From the NCBI RefSeq assembly GCF_013363995.1, contig NZ_JABWGO010000003.1, forward strand, positions 1-64,000: 64,000 bases of DNA. Reading direction: 5' to 3'. The notes under the pieces are model-generated. The model saw only the letters and a list, made by a program, of their open reading frames with translations, was not told where the DNA came from and did no database searches. Position numbers and translations under genes: made by a program. The DNA comes from Nonomuraea rhodomycinica. Its GTDB lineage: Bacteria > Actinomycetota > Actinomycetes > Streptosporangiales > Streptosporangiaceae. Positions 1 through 7,259 of the stretch are shown here, in pieces (the stretch's first letter is position 1; each line of letters opens with the position of its first letter).

Positions 1-126
1 CTTGAGATGAGGTCTCCCACCCTGTGAGGGGGTAAGGCTCCCGGTAGACGACCGGGTTGATAGGCCGGAGGTGGAAGCGCGGTAACGTGTGGAGCTGACC
101 GGTACTAATAGGCCGAGGACTTGACC
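1..126 (+). rRNA. 23S ribosomal RNA, 3' end (partial)
   Basis: The first ~126 bases match the conserved 3' end of bacterial 23S rRNA, including the GGTACTAATAGGCC segment of the terminal helix followed by GAGGACTTGACCA. The gene runs off the left edge, so only the last few percent is present. The exact 3' end is estimated by comparison with the known end of the molecule. 5S rRNA follows after ~83 bases, the usual bacterial order. Confidence 0.95.
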
Positions 127-209
127 ACAAAGCAGACTTTTTGAAGTGTTTTGCTCGCGTCCACTAGGCAATTCTGAGACAGCAAGCGGTGCTTGTGTGT
201 TTCGGAGGG

Positions 210-326
210 TTACGGCGGTTATGGCGGGAAGGAAACACCCGGTTACATTCCGAACCCGGAAGTTAAGCTTCCCAGCGCCGATGGTACTGCACTCGGGAGG
301 GTGTGGGAGAGTAGGTCACCGCCGGA
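210..326 (+). rRNA. 5S ribosomal RNA
   Basis: This 117-base segment has the actinobacterial 5S layout. It starts GTTACGGCGGTTATGGCG, has the loop CCGAACCCGGAAGTTAAGC in the middle, and ends GGTCACCGCCGGAC, which pairs with the start (TACGGCGG with CCGCCGG) to form helix I. It is the last rRNA of the operon entering from the left. Confidence 0.96.
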
Positions 327-335
327 CAATCTTTT

Positions 336-390
336 GAGAAGGGGTTCATGCGGGCCTGGCTTGATGCCGGGTTCGTGTGGGCCCCTTCTC
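336..390 (+). terminator. Hairpin after the rRNA operon
   Basis: GAGAAGGGG at 336-344 pairs perfectly with CCCCTTCTC at 382-390, and the enclosed sequence can extend the stem. The position just after 5S fits the end of the rRNA transcript or a processing site. No clear T-run follows, so it would be a hairpin-only terminator of the kind common in actinomycetes. Confidence 0.6.
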
Positions 391-469
391 GCATGTCCGG
401 GATCGGTATCGCATGCCGGATCGAGGCATCCAGCGTCGGGCACCGCTTCGACGTCGGAGCCGGTAGCGC

Positions 470-611
470 ACGGCCGCGGTCGTACGCCCGCTCTCGCTGG
501 CCAGAGGGTCGCGAACACCCGGACGGTGAGACGGGGGAAGCCGGCGTCGGCGAGAGTGGAGGCGAACCGCTCGATGAAGCCGCCGATCTCGTCGATCTCG
601 TCTTTGCGCAC
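470..611 (-). pseudogene. Remnant of a GbsR/MarR-family regulator (5' part)
   Basis: Reading leftwards from a GTG at 611, the protein begins with a stretch containing FIERFASTLADAGFPRLTVR, typical of the N-terminus of GbsR-like MarR-family regulators (helix before the winged helix-turn-helix). Near position 505 one base appears to be missing. Shifting frame there restores LLASESGRTTAA-like family sequence, which then runs straight into VRY, as if the segment between the two (normally part of the DNA-binding helices) were deleted. Nothing recognisable follows. I infer a decayed regulator lying divergent to the hydrolase at 698, which it may once have controlled. The family match is by eye. Confidence 0.5.
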
Positions 612-697
612 GGAGCGGCTCTTCTTCGGGCTGTGTTGCGACGAGCCTGTTTCTGCTGAATCGTAGATCGGGCGCCTGTTGTGGGCGGAGGAGAGAG

Positions 698-2374
698 ATG
701 CTCCAGCGTGCGAAGGATCGGACGTTCTGGCAACGGCTCGCCGACCAGCAGTGGACGAAGTACGCCCGGCTTCCGGCTCCGACGAGCGACTACACGGTGA
801 CCCGCGACGCACGGATCCCGATGAGGGACCGCGTCGACCTGCTCGCCGATCTCTACGAGCCGAAGGGACCGGTGTCGGGAACGATCCTCGTCACCTCGCC
901 CTACGGCTACAACGTGATCGGCGCGGCGATGACCGGCGGAGTGTTCGCCTGCCGTGGCTATCGGGTCGTGCTGGTCCGGTGCCGGGGGACGTTCGGATCG
1001 GGGGGAACGTTCGAACCGCACATGCGGGACGTCGACGATGCGGCTGACATCGTCGCTTGGATGCGCGAGCAGCCATGGTTCGATGGGCGCTTCGCCGCGC
1101 ACGGCTATTCGTCTGTCGGCTTCGCCGTGTGGGCGTCGCTGATGGATCCGCCTCCAGAGCTGGTGACCGCGGTCATCGCGTGCGCGCCGTACGACTTCGG
1201 CGCCTTCGTCTACACCGGCGGGGCGTTCCAGCTCAGCACGATGTTCGAATGGTCGTTCGTCACGAGCAGGCAGGAGGAGCCGCTCCTGCCTCGCATCCTC
1301 GGGGTGCTCTCGTCCCGGGGCCGCGTCCGGGAGGCGCTGGCGGCCCTTCCGTTGACCGACGCCGCCGACAAGCTGATGGACGGGAAGGCGCCCTGGTACC
1401 GCGAGTGGGTCAGCCGGCGGGATCTCGGCGACCCATGGTGGCAGCGCGCCGACCTGACCGACGCGCTGGAACGGGTGCACGTCCCCGTGCTGCTGCAGGG
1501 TGGCTGGCAGGACGGCTTCCTCCGCCAGACACTGGCCGGGTACGCGCGGCTGGCCGGTCGCGGCGTCGATGTCGGGCTCACCATGGGCCCGTGGACGCAT
1601 GCCCAGGGCGGCGCCGCGGGCGCCCGGGTGCTGCTTCCCGAAGCTCTCGCCTGGTTCGACGAGCACCTGGCCGGGTCGGGCGACCGGCGTCGCGCCATGC
1701 CGGTCAAGGTGTTCGTCAGCGGCCCCGGCGAGGGGTGGCGCGACCTTCCGGCCTGGCCGCCGGCGACGGTTGACCAGGTCTTCCATCCACGCTCCGGCAA
1801 GACCCTGGCCGCACAACCGGCCCAGCCGGGCGAAGTCGGCGAGTTCACCTACGACCCGGCGAACCCGACCCCCACCTACGGCGGCGCCTTCGTCACCCAG
1901 CTCTCCCCGGGAGTATCCGCCGGCTACACCGACGACAGCGCGCTCGCCTCGCGTCCCGACGTGCTGACCTTCACCTCGGACCCGTTGACCGCACAGCTCG
2001 CGGTCATCGGCAGCCCCGTCGTGGAGGTCGGGCACGGCTCCGACAACCCCTTCGCCGACCTGTTCCTCCGCCTGTCGGAAGTCGACGCCGACGGCCGCTC
2101 ACGCAACGTCAGCGACGGATACGTCCGGCTCGACCCTTCCCGACCCACGGGCGTGGTCCGGCTGGAGCTCGACCCGGTCGCCCACTGCTTCGCGCCGGGC
2201 AACCGTCTGCGGCTGATCATCGCCGGCGGATCGCATCCCCGCTGGGAACGCAACCTCGGAACAGGCGACGACCCAGCCACCTCGACCAGGATGCAACCGT
2301 CACACCGGACGATCGACCTCTCGACCACGCGGGTTCTCGTTCCGGTCGCCCATCCAGGACATGACGCGGGGTGA
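698..2374 (+). CDS. CocE/NonD-family alpha/beta hydrolase (S15-like)
   Basis: This 558-residue protein has the architecture of the CocE/NonD and X-Pro dipeptidyl-peptidase S15 group: an N-terminal alpha/beta hydrolase, a helical cap and a C-terminal beta-sandwich. The nucleophile motif is GYSSVG (residues 136-141, Ser138), the acid is probably Asp272 in GGWQDGFL, and the base His301 in GPWTHAQGG. Family members cleave esters or amides such as cocaine-type esters, glutaryl-acyl groups or X-Pro peptides. The substrate cannot be predicted here. Start: ATG at 698 with GGAGGAG a few bases upstream. There is no signal peptide, so it is probably cytoplasmic. It stands alone between the rRNA operon and a convergent helR, and the regulator remnant is divergent to it. 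Confidence 0.85.
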   Translation: MLQRAKDRTFWQRLADQQWTKYARLPAPTSDYTVTRDARIPMRDRVDLLADLYEPKGPVSGTILVTSPYGYNVIGAAMTGGVFACRGYRVVLVRCRGTFGSGGTFEPHMRDVDDAADIVAWMREQPWFDGRFAAHGYSSVGFAVWASLMDPPPELVTAVIACAPYDFGAFVYTGGAFQLSTMFEWSFVTSRQEEPLLPRILGVLSSRGRVREALAALPLTDAADKLMDGKAPWYREWVSRRDLGDPWWQRADLTDALERVHVPVLLQGGWQDGFLRQTLAGYARLAGRGVDVGLTMGPWTHAQGGAAGARVLLPEALAWFDEHLAGSGDRRRAMPVKVFVSGPGEGWRDLPAWPPATVDQVFHPRSGKTLAAQPAQPGEVGEFTYDPANPTPTYGGAFVTQLSPGVSAGYTDDSALASRPDVLTFTSDPLTAQLAVIGSPVVEVGHGSDNPFADLFLRLSEVDADGRSRNVSDGYVRLDPSRPTGVVRLELDPVAHCFAPGNRLRLIIAGGSHPRWERNLGTGDDPATSTRMQPSHRTIDLSTTRVLVPVAHPGHDAG

Positions 2375-2520
2375 ACCCACGTCAGCCGGCCGATCCGCCC
2401 TTCCACAACGCCCTTCTGACGCGGTGATCAGCCCGGTCACGGCGCACGGGAAGCACGCCGCACTTGTCGCCCGGCCCGGTGATGAAGCCAAGGAGGCCGG
2501 CGTCCCCGCGTACCGTTGAG

Positions 2521-2563
2521 CGAGGGAGTGATGCCGGCGGCCCGCCCGGACACCGCTCCCTCG
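2521..2563. terminator. Hairpin between convergent genes
   Basis: CGAGGGAG (2521-2528) pairs with CTCCCTCG (2556-2563), with a GC-rich interior that can also fold. It lies 14 bases beyond the stop of the minus-strand helR gene and 147 bases after the hydrolase, so it could end transcription from either side. No T-run is visible. Confidence 0.45.
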
Positions 2564-2576
2564 GCGACGGAGGACG

Positions 2577-4727
2577 TCAGGAGCTCGTGAGGATGACGAG
2601 CCGCTGGGTCGCCCTGGTCATCGCGACATAGCGGTCCACCGCCCCCTCGACGCCCTCCCCGAACCTCTCCGGGTCGACGAGGACCACCAGGTCGAACTCG
2701 AGCCCCTTCGACAGCTCCGGAGCCAGCGACCGTACGCGGGAGGTCTCCTCGAACGTCGGATCGCCGATGACGCAGGCGGTGCCCTCGGCGTTCGCGGTGA
2801 GCCAGGCGTCGAGGATCGAGCTCAGCTCCGCGACCGGCCCGTGGACGACCGGGACGCCGCTGCTGCGGATCGAGGTCGGGACGTTGGCGTCCGGGAGCGC
2901 GGCCCGGATGACTGGCTCCGCCTCCGTCATGATCTCTTCCGGCGTCCGGTAGTTGATGCTCAGGGAGGCCAGGGTGATCCGGTCGAGCCCGACCCGCTCC
3001 AGCCGTTCCTGCCACGACTCCGTGAACCCGTGCCTGGCCTGCGCCCGATCGCCGACGATGGTGAAGCTGCGGGACGGGCACCGCAGCAGCAGCATCTGCC
3101 ACTCCGCGTCCGTCAGCTCCTGCGCCTCGTCCACGACGACGTGCGCGAACGGCCCGGCGAGCCGGTCCAGGTCGAGGGCGGGCAGCTCGGACTCGTCGAC
3201 CAGGTTGCGCTGGAGGTCGGCGCGGCGCAGCTGCGTCACCAGGCCCTCGCCGTCGTCATCGGCCTCGATCAGGTTGTCGACGACCTGGGCCATGCGTTCG
3301 CGCTGCGCGGCCAGGGCCGCTTCCCGCCGTCGCTTGCGCCGTGACGTCTCCGGGTCGCCGAGGCGCTGCCGCGCCGCGTCCAGGAGCGGCAGGTCGGAGA
3401 GGGTCCACGCCTGGGCCTCCTCGCGCTGGAGCTTGCGTACCTCGTCGGGACTGAGCCAGGGGGCGCACATCCGCAGATAGGCGGGTACGGTCCACAGGTC
3501 TCCCACCAGGTCGGCCGCCTCGATCAGCGGCCAGGCCCGGTTGAACGCCGTCAGCAGCTCCCGGTCCCGCAGCAGCGACCGGCGGAGCAGGTCGGGCGCG
3601 ACGTCCTCGTCGTCGTGCTTGTCCGCCAGGATCCTGAGCAGTTCCTCCCAGATGAGGTCGCGCGCGTCGTTGTGCGCGATGCCGGGCTCCGCCGCGTCGA
3701 ACGCCTCCGCCCAGTCGTCGGGGCTCAGCCAGACGTCGGACCAGGGCGTCGTGACCGTCATCCCCTGGGTGGGCGGGTTCTCGTAGAACCTGACGGCCGG
3801 CTCGATCGCCTTCACCATGTCCGCCGACGCCTTCAGGCGGGCCACCTCCGGGTCGGTCTCGGCCGCCGCCGCGGCTCCCTCGGCGACGAGGTCCCGCAGG
3901 GTGCAGGTCTGCACGCCCTCCTCGCCGAGGCTAGGCAGGACGTCGGCGACGTACGCCAGGTAGGGCTGATGCGGGCCGACGAACAGCACGTCGCCCCGCC
4001 GGTGGCCGAGACGGGGGTCGGAGTACAGGAGGTAGGCGGAGCGGTGCAGGGCGACGACGGTCTTGCCCGTGCCCGGGCCGCCGTCGACGACGAGGGCGCC
4101 GGCGGATCCCGCGCGGATGATGGCGTCCTGGTCGGCCTGGATGGTGCCGAGGACGTCGCGCATCCGCGGCGACCGGCTGCTGCCGAGGCTGGCGATGAAG
4201 GCGGACTGGTCGTCGAGCGCGGCGTGCCCGGCCAGCCCCTCCGAGGTGAACACCTCGTCCCAGTAGTCGCTGACCCGGCCGCGGGTCCAGCGGTACCTGC
4301 GGCGGCTCGCCAGGCCCATCGGGTTGGCGTGGGTGGCCCCGAAGAACGGCTCGGCCGCGGGGGAACGCCAGTCGAGCAGCAGCCGGCGGCCCTCGCCGTC
4401 GGTGAGGCCGAGCCGACCGATGTACGCGGGTTCGTGGCCGTCCACGCTCACCATGTGCCCGAGGCACAGGTCCAGGCCGTAGCGGCGGAGCGTGCGCAGG
4501 CGAGCGGCGAGCCGGTGGATCTCCAGGTCGCGGTCCAGCGCCGCCCGGCCTTTCCCGCCGGGCGCCCTGCGCGCGGCGTCGAGCCGCTCGGACAGGTCGG
4601 CGATCGCCTGATCGAGGCTGCGCGCGATGGCCGCGAAGTGCTGCTCGTCGCCGCCGATCAGCGCCGGGTCGGCCTTGGCGGCGAGGTGGTCGGGAAGGTC
4701 AAACGCGCTGGTGGTCAGCGGGTTCAC
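2577..4727 (-). CDS. helR: HelR-like RNA polymerase recycling ATPase (superfamily I helicase-like)
   Basis: This 716-residue protein of the HelD/HelR group has an N-terminal helical arm (residues 1-90), Walker A GGPGTGKT (216-223), Walker B DEAQ within VVVDEAQELTDAEWQ, and a C-terminal motif VI VAMTRATQRL. HelD-type proteins remove stalled RNA polymerase from DNA. The actinomycete HelR branch has been shown in Streptomyces to displace rifamycin from RNA polymerase and give tolerance. The whole N-terminal half, including the LLLDWRSPAAEPFFGATHAN segment, looks like that branch. The GTG at 4727 (VNPLTTSAFDL) is preferred because conserved sequence begins there. An in-frame ATG at 4862 would add 45 residues encoded by the tandem repeat. 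It lies 193 bases downstream of the glycosyltransferase, same strand, probably the same transcript. Confidence 0.88.
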   Translation of the reverse strand: MNPLTTSAFDLPDHLAAKADPALIGGDEQHFAAIARSLDQAIADLSERLDAARRAPGGKGRAALDRDLEIHRLAARLRTLRRYGLDLCLGHMVSVDGHEPAYIGRLGLTDGEGRRLLLDWRSPAAEPFFGATHANPMGLASRRRYRWTRGRVSDYWDEVFTSEGLAGHAALDDQSAFIASLGSSRSPRMRDVLGTIQADQDAIIRAGSAGALVVDGGPGTGKTVVALHRSAYLLYSDPRLGHRRGDVLFVGPHQPYLAYVADVLPSLGEEGVQTCTLRDLVAEGAAAAAETDPEVARLKASADMVKAIEPAVRFYENPPTQGMTVTTPWSDVWLSPDDWAEAFDAAEPGIAHNDARDLIWEELLRILADKHDDEDVAPDLLRRSLLRDRELLTAFNRAWPLIEAADLVGDLWTVPAYLRMCAPWLSPDEVRKLQREEAQAWTLSDLPLLDAARQRLGDPETSRRKRRREAALAAQRERMAQVVDNLIEADDDGEGLVTQLRRADLQRNLVDESELPALDLDRLAGPFAHVVVDEAQELTDAEWQMLLLRCPSRSFTIVGDRAQARHGFTESWQERLERVGLDRITLASLSINYRTPEEIMTEAEPVIRAALPDANVPTSIRSSGVPVVHGPVAELSSILDAWLTANAEGTACVIGDPTFEETSRVRSLAPELSKGLEFDLVVLVDPERFGEGVEGAVDRYVAMTRATQRLVILTSS

Positions 4728-4750
4728 GGGAGATTCAGCTCCGATCTGAG

Positions 4751-4876
4751 GGCGCTTGCGTCTGGCTCGGTGAAACACGCGCCCGGCTGGGCGAAACACG
4801 CGCCCGGCTGGGCAGGACACGTGCCCGGCTGGGCAGGACACGCGTCTGGCGCGGCGGGACATGCGTCTGGTTGGGC
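4751..4876 (-). repeat. 21-bp tandem repeat between glycosyltransferase and helR
   Basis: Five clear 21-bp units (4772-4876), with cores such as CACGCGCCCGGCTGGGC, and a sixth degenerate unit at 4751-4771, fill most of the gap between the two genes. Twenty-one bases equal seven codons, and on the minus strand the frame is open and continuous with helR, reading as CPAGRVF-type heptapeptides. The repeat may be untranslated leader, or it may encode a variable N-terminal extension of HelR. Confidence 0.85.
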
Positions 4877-4920
4877 GGGAGCGGCGCGCGAGTGGTGCGA
4901 CCGCGACGATCCGGTGTGGT

Positions 4921-6159
4921 TCAGGCGGAGACGGGCGGCCTTTCCCGGCTGACCGTGTCGAGCAGCAGCCGGGCGGCCACCGTCGCTCCGTCGGTGCGGA
5001 CCGCGCCCGCCACGGCGGCCGCCCGGGCGCGGGTCCCGGGGGCCAGGGCGGTCGCCAGCGCGGCCGACAGGGACTCGAAGGTCGGCGCCGGCCCGTCGTG
5101 CGCCGCGCCGATGCCCAGCTCGGCCACCCGGCCGGCCCAGTACGGCTGGTCCGCCAGCTGGGGCACCACCACCTGAGGCGCGCCGGCCCGCGCGGCCGTC
5201 GTCGTCGTGCCCGCCCCGCCGTGATGCACGACGGCCGCCACCCGGCCGAACAGCTCCTGCTGGTTGACCTCGCCGACGACGAAGCAGTCGTCCCGGTCGT
5301 CGATCCGGCCGAGGCTGGCCCAGCCGCGGGCCAGGACCGCGCGGCGGCCCTGCGCGCGGACCGCCTCGACCGCGACCTGGGCGACGTCCGTCGACCCGCG
5401 CATGGGCATGCTGCCGAACCCCACGTACACCGGAGGCGCGCCCGCCTCCAGGAACGCCGTCAGCTCGGCCGGGAGCGGGCGTTCGTCCGGCAGGATCCAC
5501 GCGCCGGTCTGCACGACGTCGAGATCTGGCGAGCCGAGCCACGGGTCCAGGACGGGGTCCGTCGCCAGCCACGGCCGGTCGCCGATGACGTGGTCGCGGA
5601 CGTCGTCCACCGGAGGCAGGCCGATCGAGGCCCGGTTGCTGTTCAGCGCCTCACCGAACAGGGCGTTGACGCTCTGGGCGTCCAGGTCCCACAGCACCCG
5701 GCTGTCCGTCACCTCCGGCGGGAGCGGCCGGCCCGGATACGCCAGCGGCCGGTGGTGCGGCGACGGCAGCGTGAGCTGCTGGAACGTGACGGACACGGAC
5801 GGGATGCCCAGCTTCTCGGCCACCGACCGGGCGCCGGCCGCGGCCGGCATCATGCCGGTCACCACCATCGCGTCGCACCCCTCGGCCGCCGGCATGACCG
5901 CGTCCAGCTGGCCGGCGATCACCTCGGCCGCGCGCCGGGGCAGGTCCGCCGGCGCCGACGGCGCGGAGGTCGTCAGCGCGCGCGCCGACCGGCCGACCGG
6001 CACCATCGGCACGCCTACGCCGGCGAGCCGCCGCGCGAACTCCTCGTCGGGCGGCGCGCACACCCGCACCTCCGCGCCGAGCTCCCGCAGCCGCACCGCG
6101 AGTCCCGCCACCGGCTCGACGTCCCCGCGCGACCCGTACGTCGACAACAGCACTCGCAC
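4921..6159 (-). CDS. rgt: MGT-family glycosyltransferase, rifamycin glycosyltransferase-like
   Basis: This 412-residue GT-B glycosyltransferase of the macrolide/vancomycin type (GT1) has an N-terminal acceptor domain beginning RVLLSTYGSRGDVEP and a C-terminal nucleotide-sugar domain with the signature HHGGAGTTTTAARAG (312-326) and PQLADQPYWA. Enzymes of this type transfer a sugar from UDP- or TDP-sugars to lipophilic aglycones. Rgt enzymes of actinomycetes glycosylate the C23 hydroxyl of rifamycins and inactivate them. The rifamycin assignment rests mainly on context: an RAE-like inverted repeat lies 70 bases upstream and a HelR homologue downstream. Sequence alone would only support an MGT-type enzyme. 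Start: GTG 6159 with GGGGA seven bases upstream. Confidence 0.8.
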   Translation of the reverse strand: MRVLLSTYGSRGDVEPVAGLAVRLRELGAEVRVCAPPDEEFARRLAGVGVPMVPVGRSARALTTSAPSAPADLPRRAAEVIAGQLDAVMPAAEGCDAMVVTGMMPAAAGARSVAEKLGIPSVSVTFQQLTLPSPHHRPLAYPGRPLPPEVTDSRVLWDLDAQSVNALFGEALNSNRASIGLPPVDDVRDHVIGDRPWLATDPVLDPWLGSPDLDVVQTGAWILPDERPLPAELTAFLEAGAPPVYVGFGSMPMRGSTDVAQVAVEAVRAQGRRAVLARGWASLGRIDDRDDCFVVGEVNQQELFGRVAAVVHHGGAGTTTTAARAGAPQVVVPQLADQPYWAGRVAELGIGAAHDGPAPTFESLSAALATALAPGTRARAAAVAGAVRTDGATVAARLLLDTVSRERPPVSA

Positions 6160-6228
6160 TTCGCATCCCCATTTCCGCAGGCTGTGGCCTCACCATTCGG
6201 CCTCGGCGGACGATTCTGGGGGATGACC

Positions 6229-6249
6229 GGGGTCTTGCCGCAAGCCCCC
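6229..6249 (-). promoter_or_regulatory. Rifamycin-associated element (RAE)-like inverted repeat
   Basis: A 21-bp inverted repeat has left arm GGGGTCTTGC, a central C, and right arm GCAAGCCCCC; nine of ten pairs match. It fits the remembered RAE pattern (G-run, CTTGC, one base, GCAAG, C-run) found upstream of rifamycin-inactivating genes in actinomycetes. On the minus strand a -10-like TATAGC (6261-6256) lies six bases before it, so transcription toward the glycosyltransferase would begin within or beside the element. RAE-linked genes are known to be rifamycin-inducible. Induction here is inferred. Confidence 0.82.
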
Positions 6250-6308
6250 CGGTGCGCTATACGTTGAGAGTGGAAAGGAGCGGGTACTTCCCCTTTCCCG
6301 CGCTCCCC

Positions 6309-7046
6309 CTACCGCCGGGCCACGAAGACGCCCCATCCCAGGTACTGCCGGCCGTACTCCAGATGCGTCCGGCGTGACTTGTCGAGAAAGTCGCGGATGG
6401 CGGAGGCGTCCGGGTCGTCCGGGTTCGCCCGCAGCCAGTCACTCAGCGTCCACCACTGGCTGGCCACGTACCGGTCCCAGCTGTCCGGGTCGGACAGCAC
6501 CATCTCCACCAGCTCGAAACCGGACGCCTCCAGCCGCTGCGCCGTGCCGGCCAGCGAGGTGAAGGCGTCCTCGGGGATCTCCAGCGCCTCGCACGCCTCC
6601 ACGGGTGGCGGCGCCAGCCAGAAGCACTCGCCCACCAGCACGATCCCGCCCGGCCGCAGCGGGCGGCGCATGAGCTCCAGGGTGCCCTGCAGCCCGCCGC
6701 CGATCCACGTCGCGCCGATGCAGGACACGATGTCGTACGACTCGGGTTCGTCCGTGTACGTGCCGGCGTCGGCCTCGACGAAACGTACCTGGTCACCGAC
6801 CCCGAGGTCGGCGGCGCGCTCCCTGGCGGCCTCCAGGAACACCGAGCTGACGTCCACGCCCACCCCGTGCAACCCGTAGCGGGAGGCCCAGCGACTGAGC
6901 ATCTCGCCCTTGCCGCAGGCCAGATCGAGCTGCCGCGTGCCGTGACTGATGCGGCAGATCTCGCCCAGAAGGTTGAGCTTGTCGGGGCTGAGGGGGTTCA
7001 GGATGCGGTGACGCGACTCGGCGATCTCATGGAAGCGAAGTGACAT
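6309..7046 (-). CDS. Class I SAM-dependent methyltransferase
   Basis: This 245-residue Rossmann-fold methyltransferase carries the SAM-binding motif LDLACGKGEML (about residues 39-49), an acidic GVDVSSVF segment for ribose contact, and EADAGTY as motif II. It ends in an aromatic helical part (QWWTLSDWLRAN) that resembles small-molecule methyltransferases. The substrate is unknown. It is just upstream of the RAE-like element on the same strand, so it is probably not itself under that element. It is divergent to the RG-repeat protein. The ATG at 7046 lacks a strong ribosome-binding site. Confidence 0.8.
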   Translation of the reverse strand: MSLRFHEIAESRHRILNPLSPDKLNLLGEICRISHGTRQLDLACGKGEMLSRWASRYGLHGVGVDVSSVFLEAARERAADLGVGDQVRFVEADAGTYTDEPESYDIVSCIGATWIGGGLQGTLELMRRPLRPGGIVLVGECFWLAPPPVEACEALEIPEDAFTSLAGTAQRLEASGFELVEMVLSDPDSWDRYVASQWWTLSDWLRANPDDPDASAIRDFLDKSRRTHLEYGRQYLGWGVFVARR

Positions 7047-7143
7047 GGCTGGCAGTCTTCACGAAAACGGCAAAGTGGGCGACCGGATTCACTCCTCGTC
7101 GAGTCACGTGGACGTTCGGCGGCTTGCTAGGCTGGAGCGAGCG

Positions 7144-7163
7144 GGCCACCCCCACGGGTGGCC
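7144..7163 (+). promoter_or_regulatory. Short perfect hairpin in leader between divergent genes
   Basis: GGCCACCC (7144-7151) and GGGTGGCC (7156-7163) form an 8-bp stem with a 4-base loop in the 214-base gap between the methyltransferase and the RG-repeat gene. It would lie in the 5' leader of the latter. No promoter could be assigned with confidence. Confidence 0.4.
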
Positions 7164-7259
7164 TTCGTCGCGTAAGGCCCGAGGGCGGGCGGCGGCGAGC
7201 CACGGCGGCCGCCATGTGCGATGCGGGTCCGCTGAGTGATCCAACGAAATGGACCAGAA

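Noticed and set aside
263..2035. 590-codon minus-strand frame opposite the CocE gene
   Set aside because: It is a shadow of the hydrolase and has no conserved motif. Only the small remnant at 470-611 (another frame) shows family sequence.
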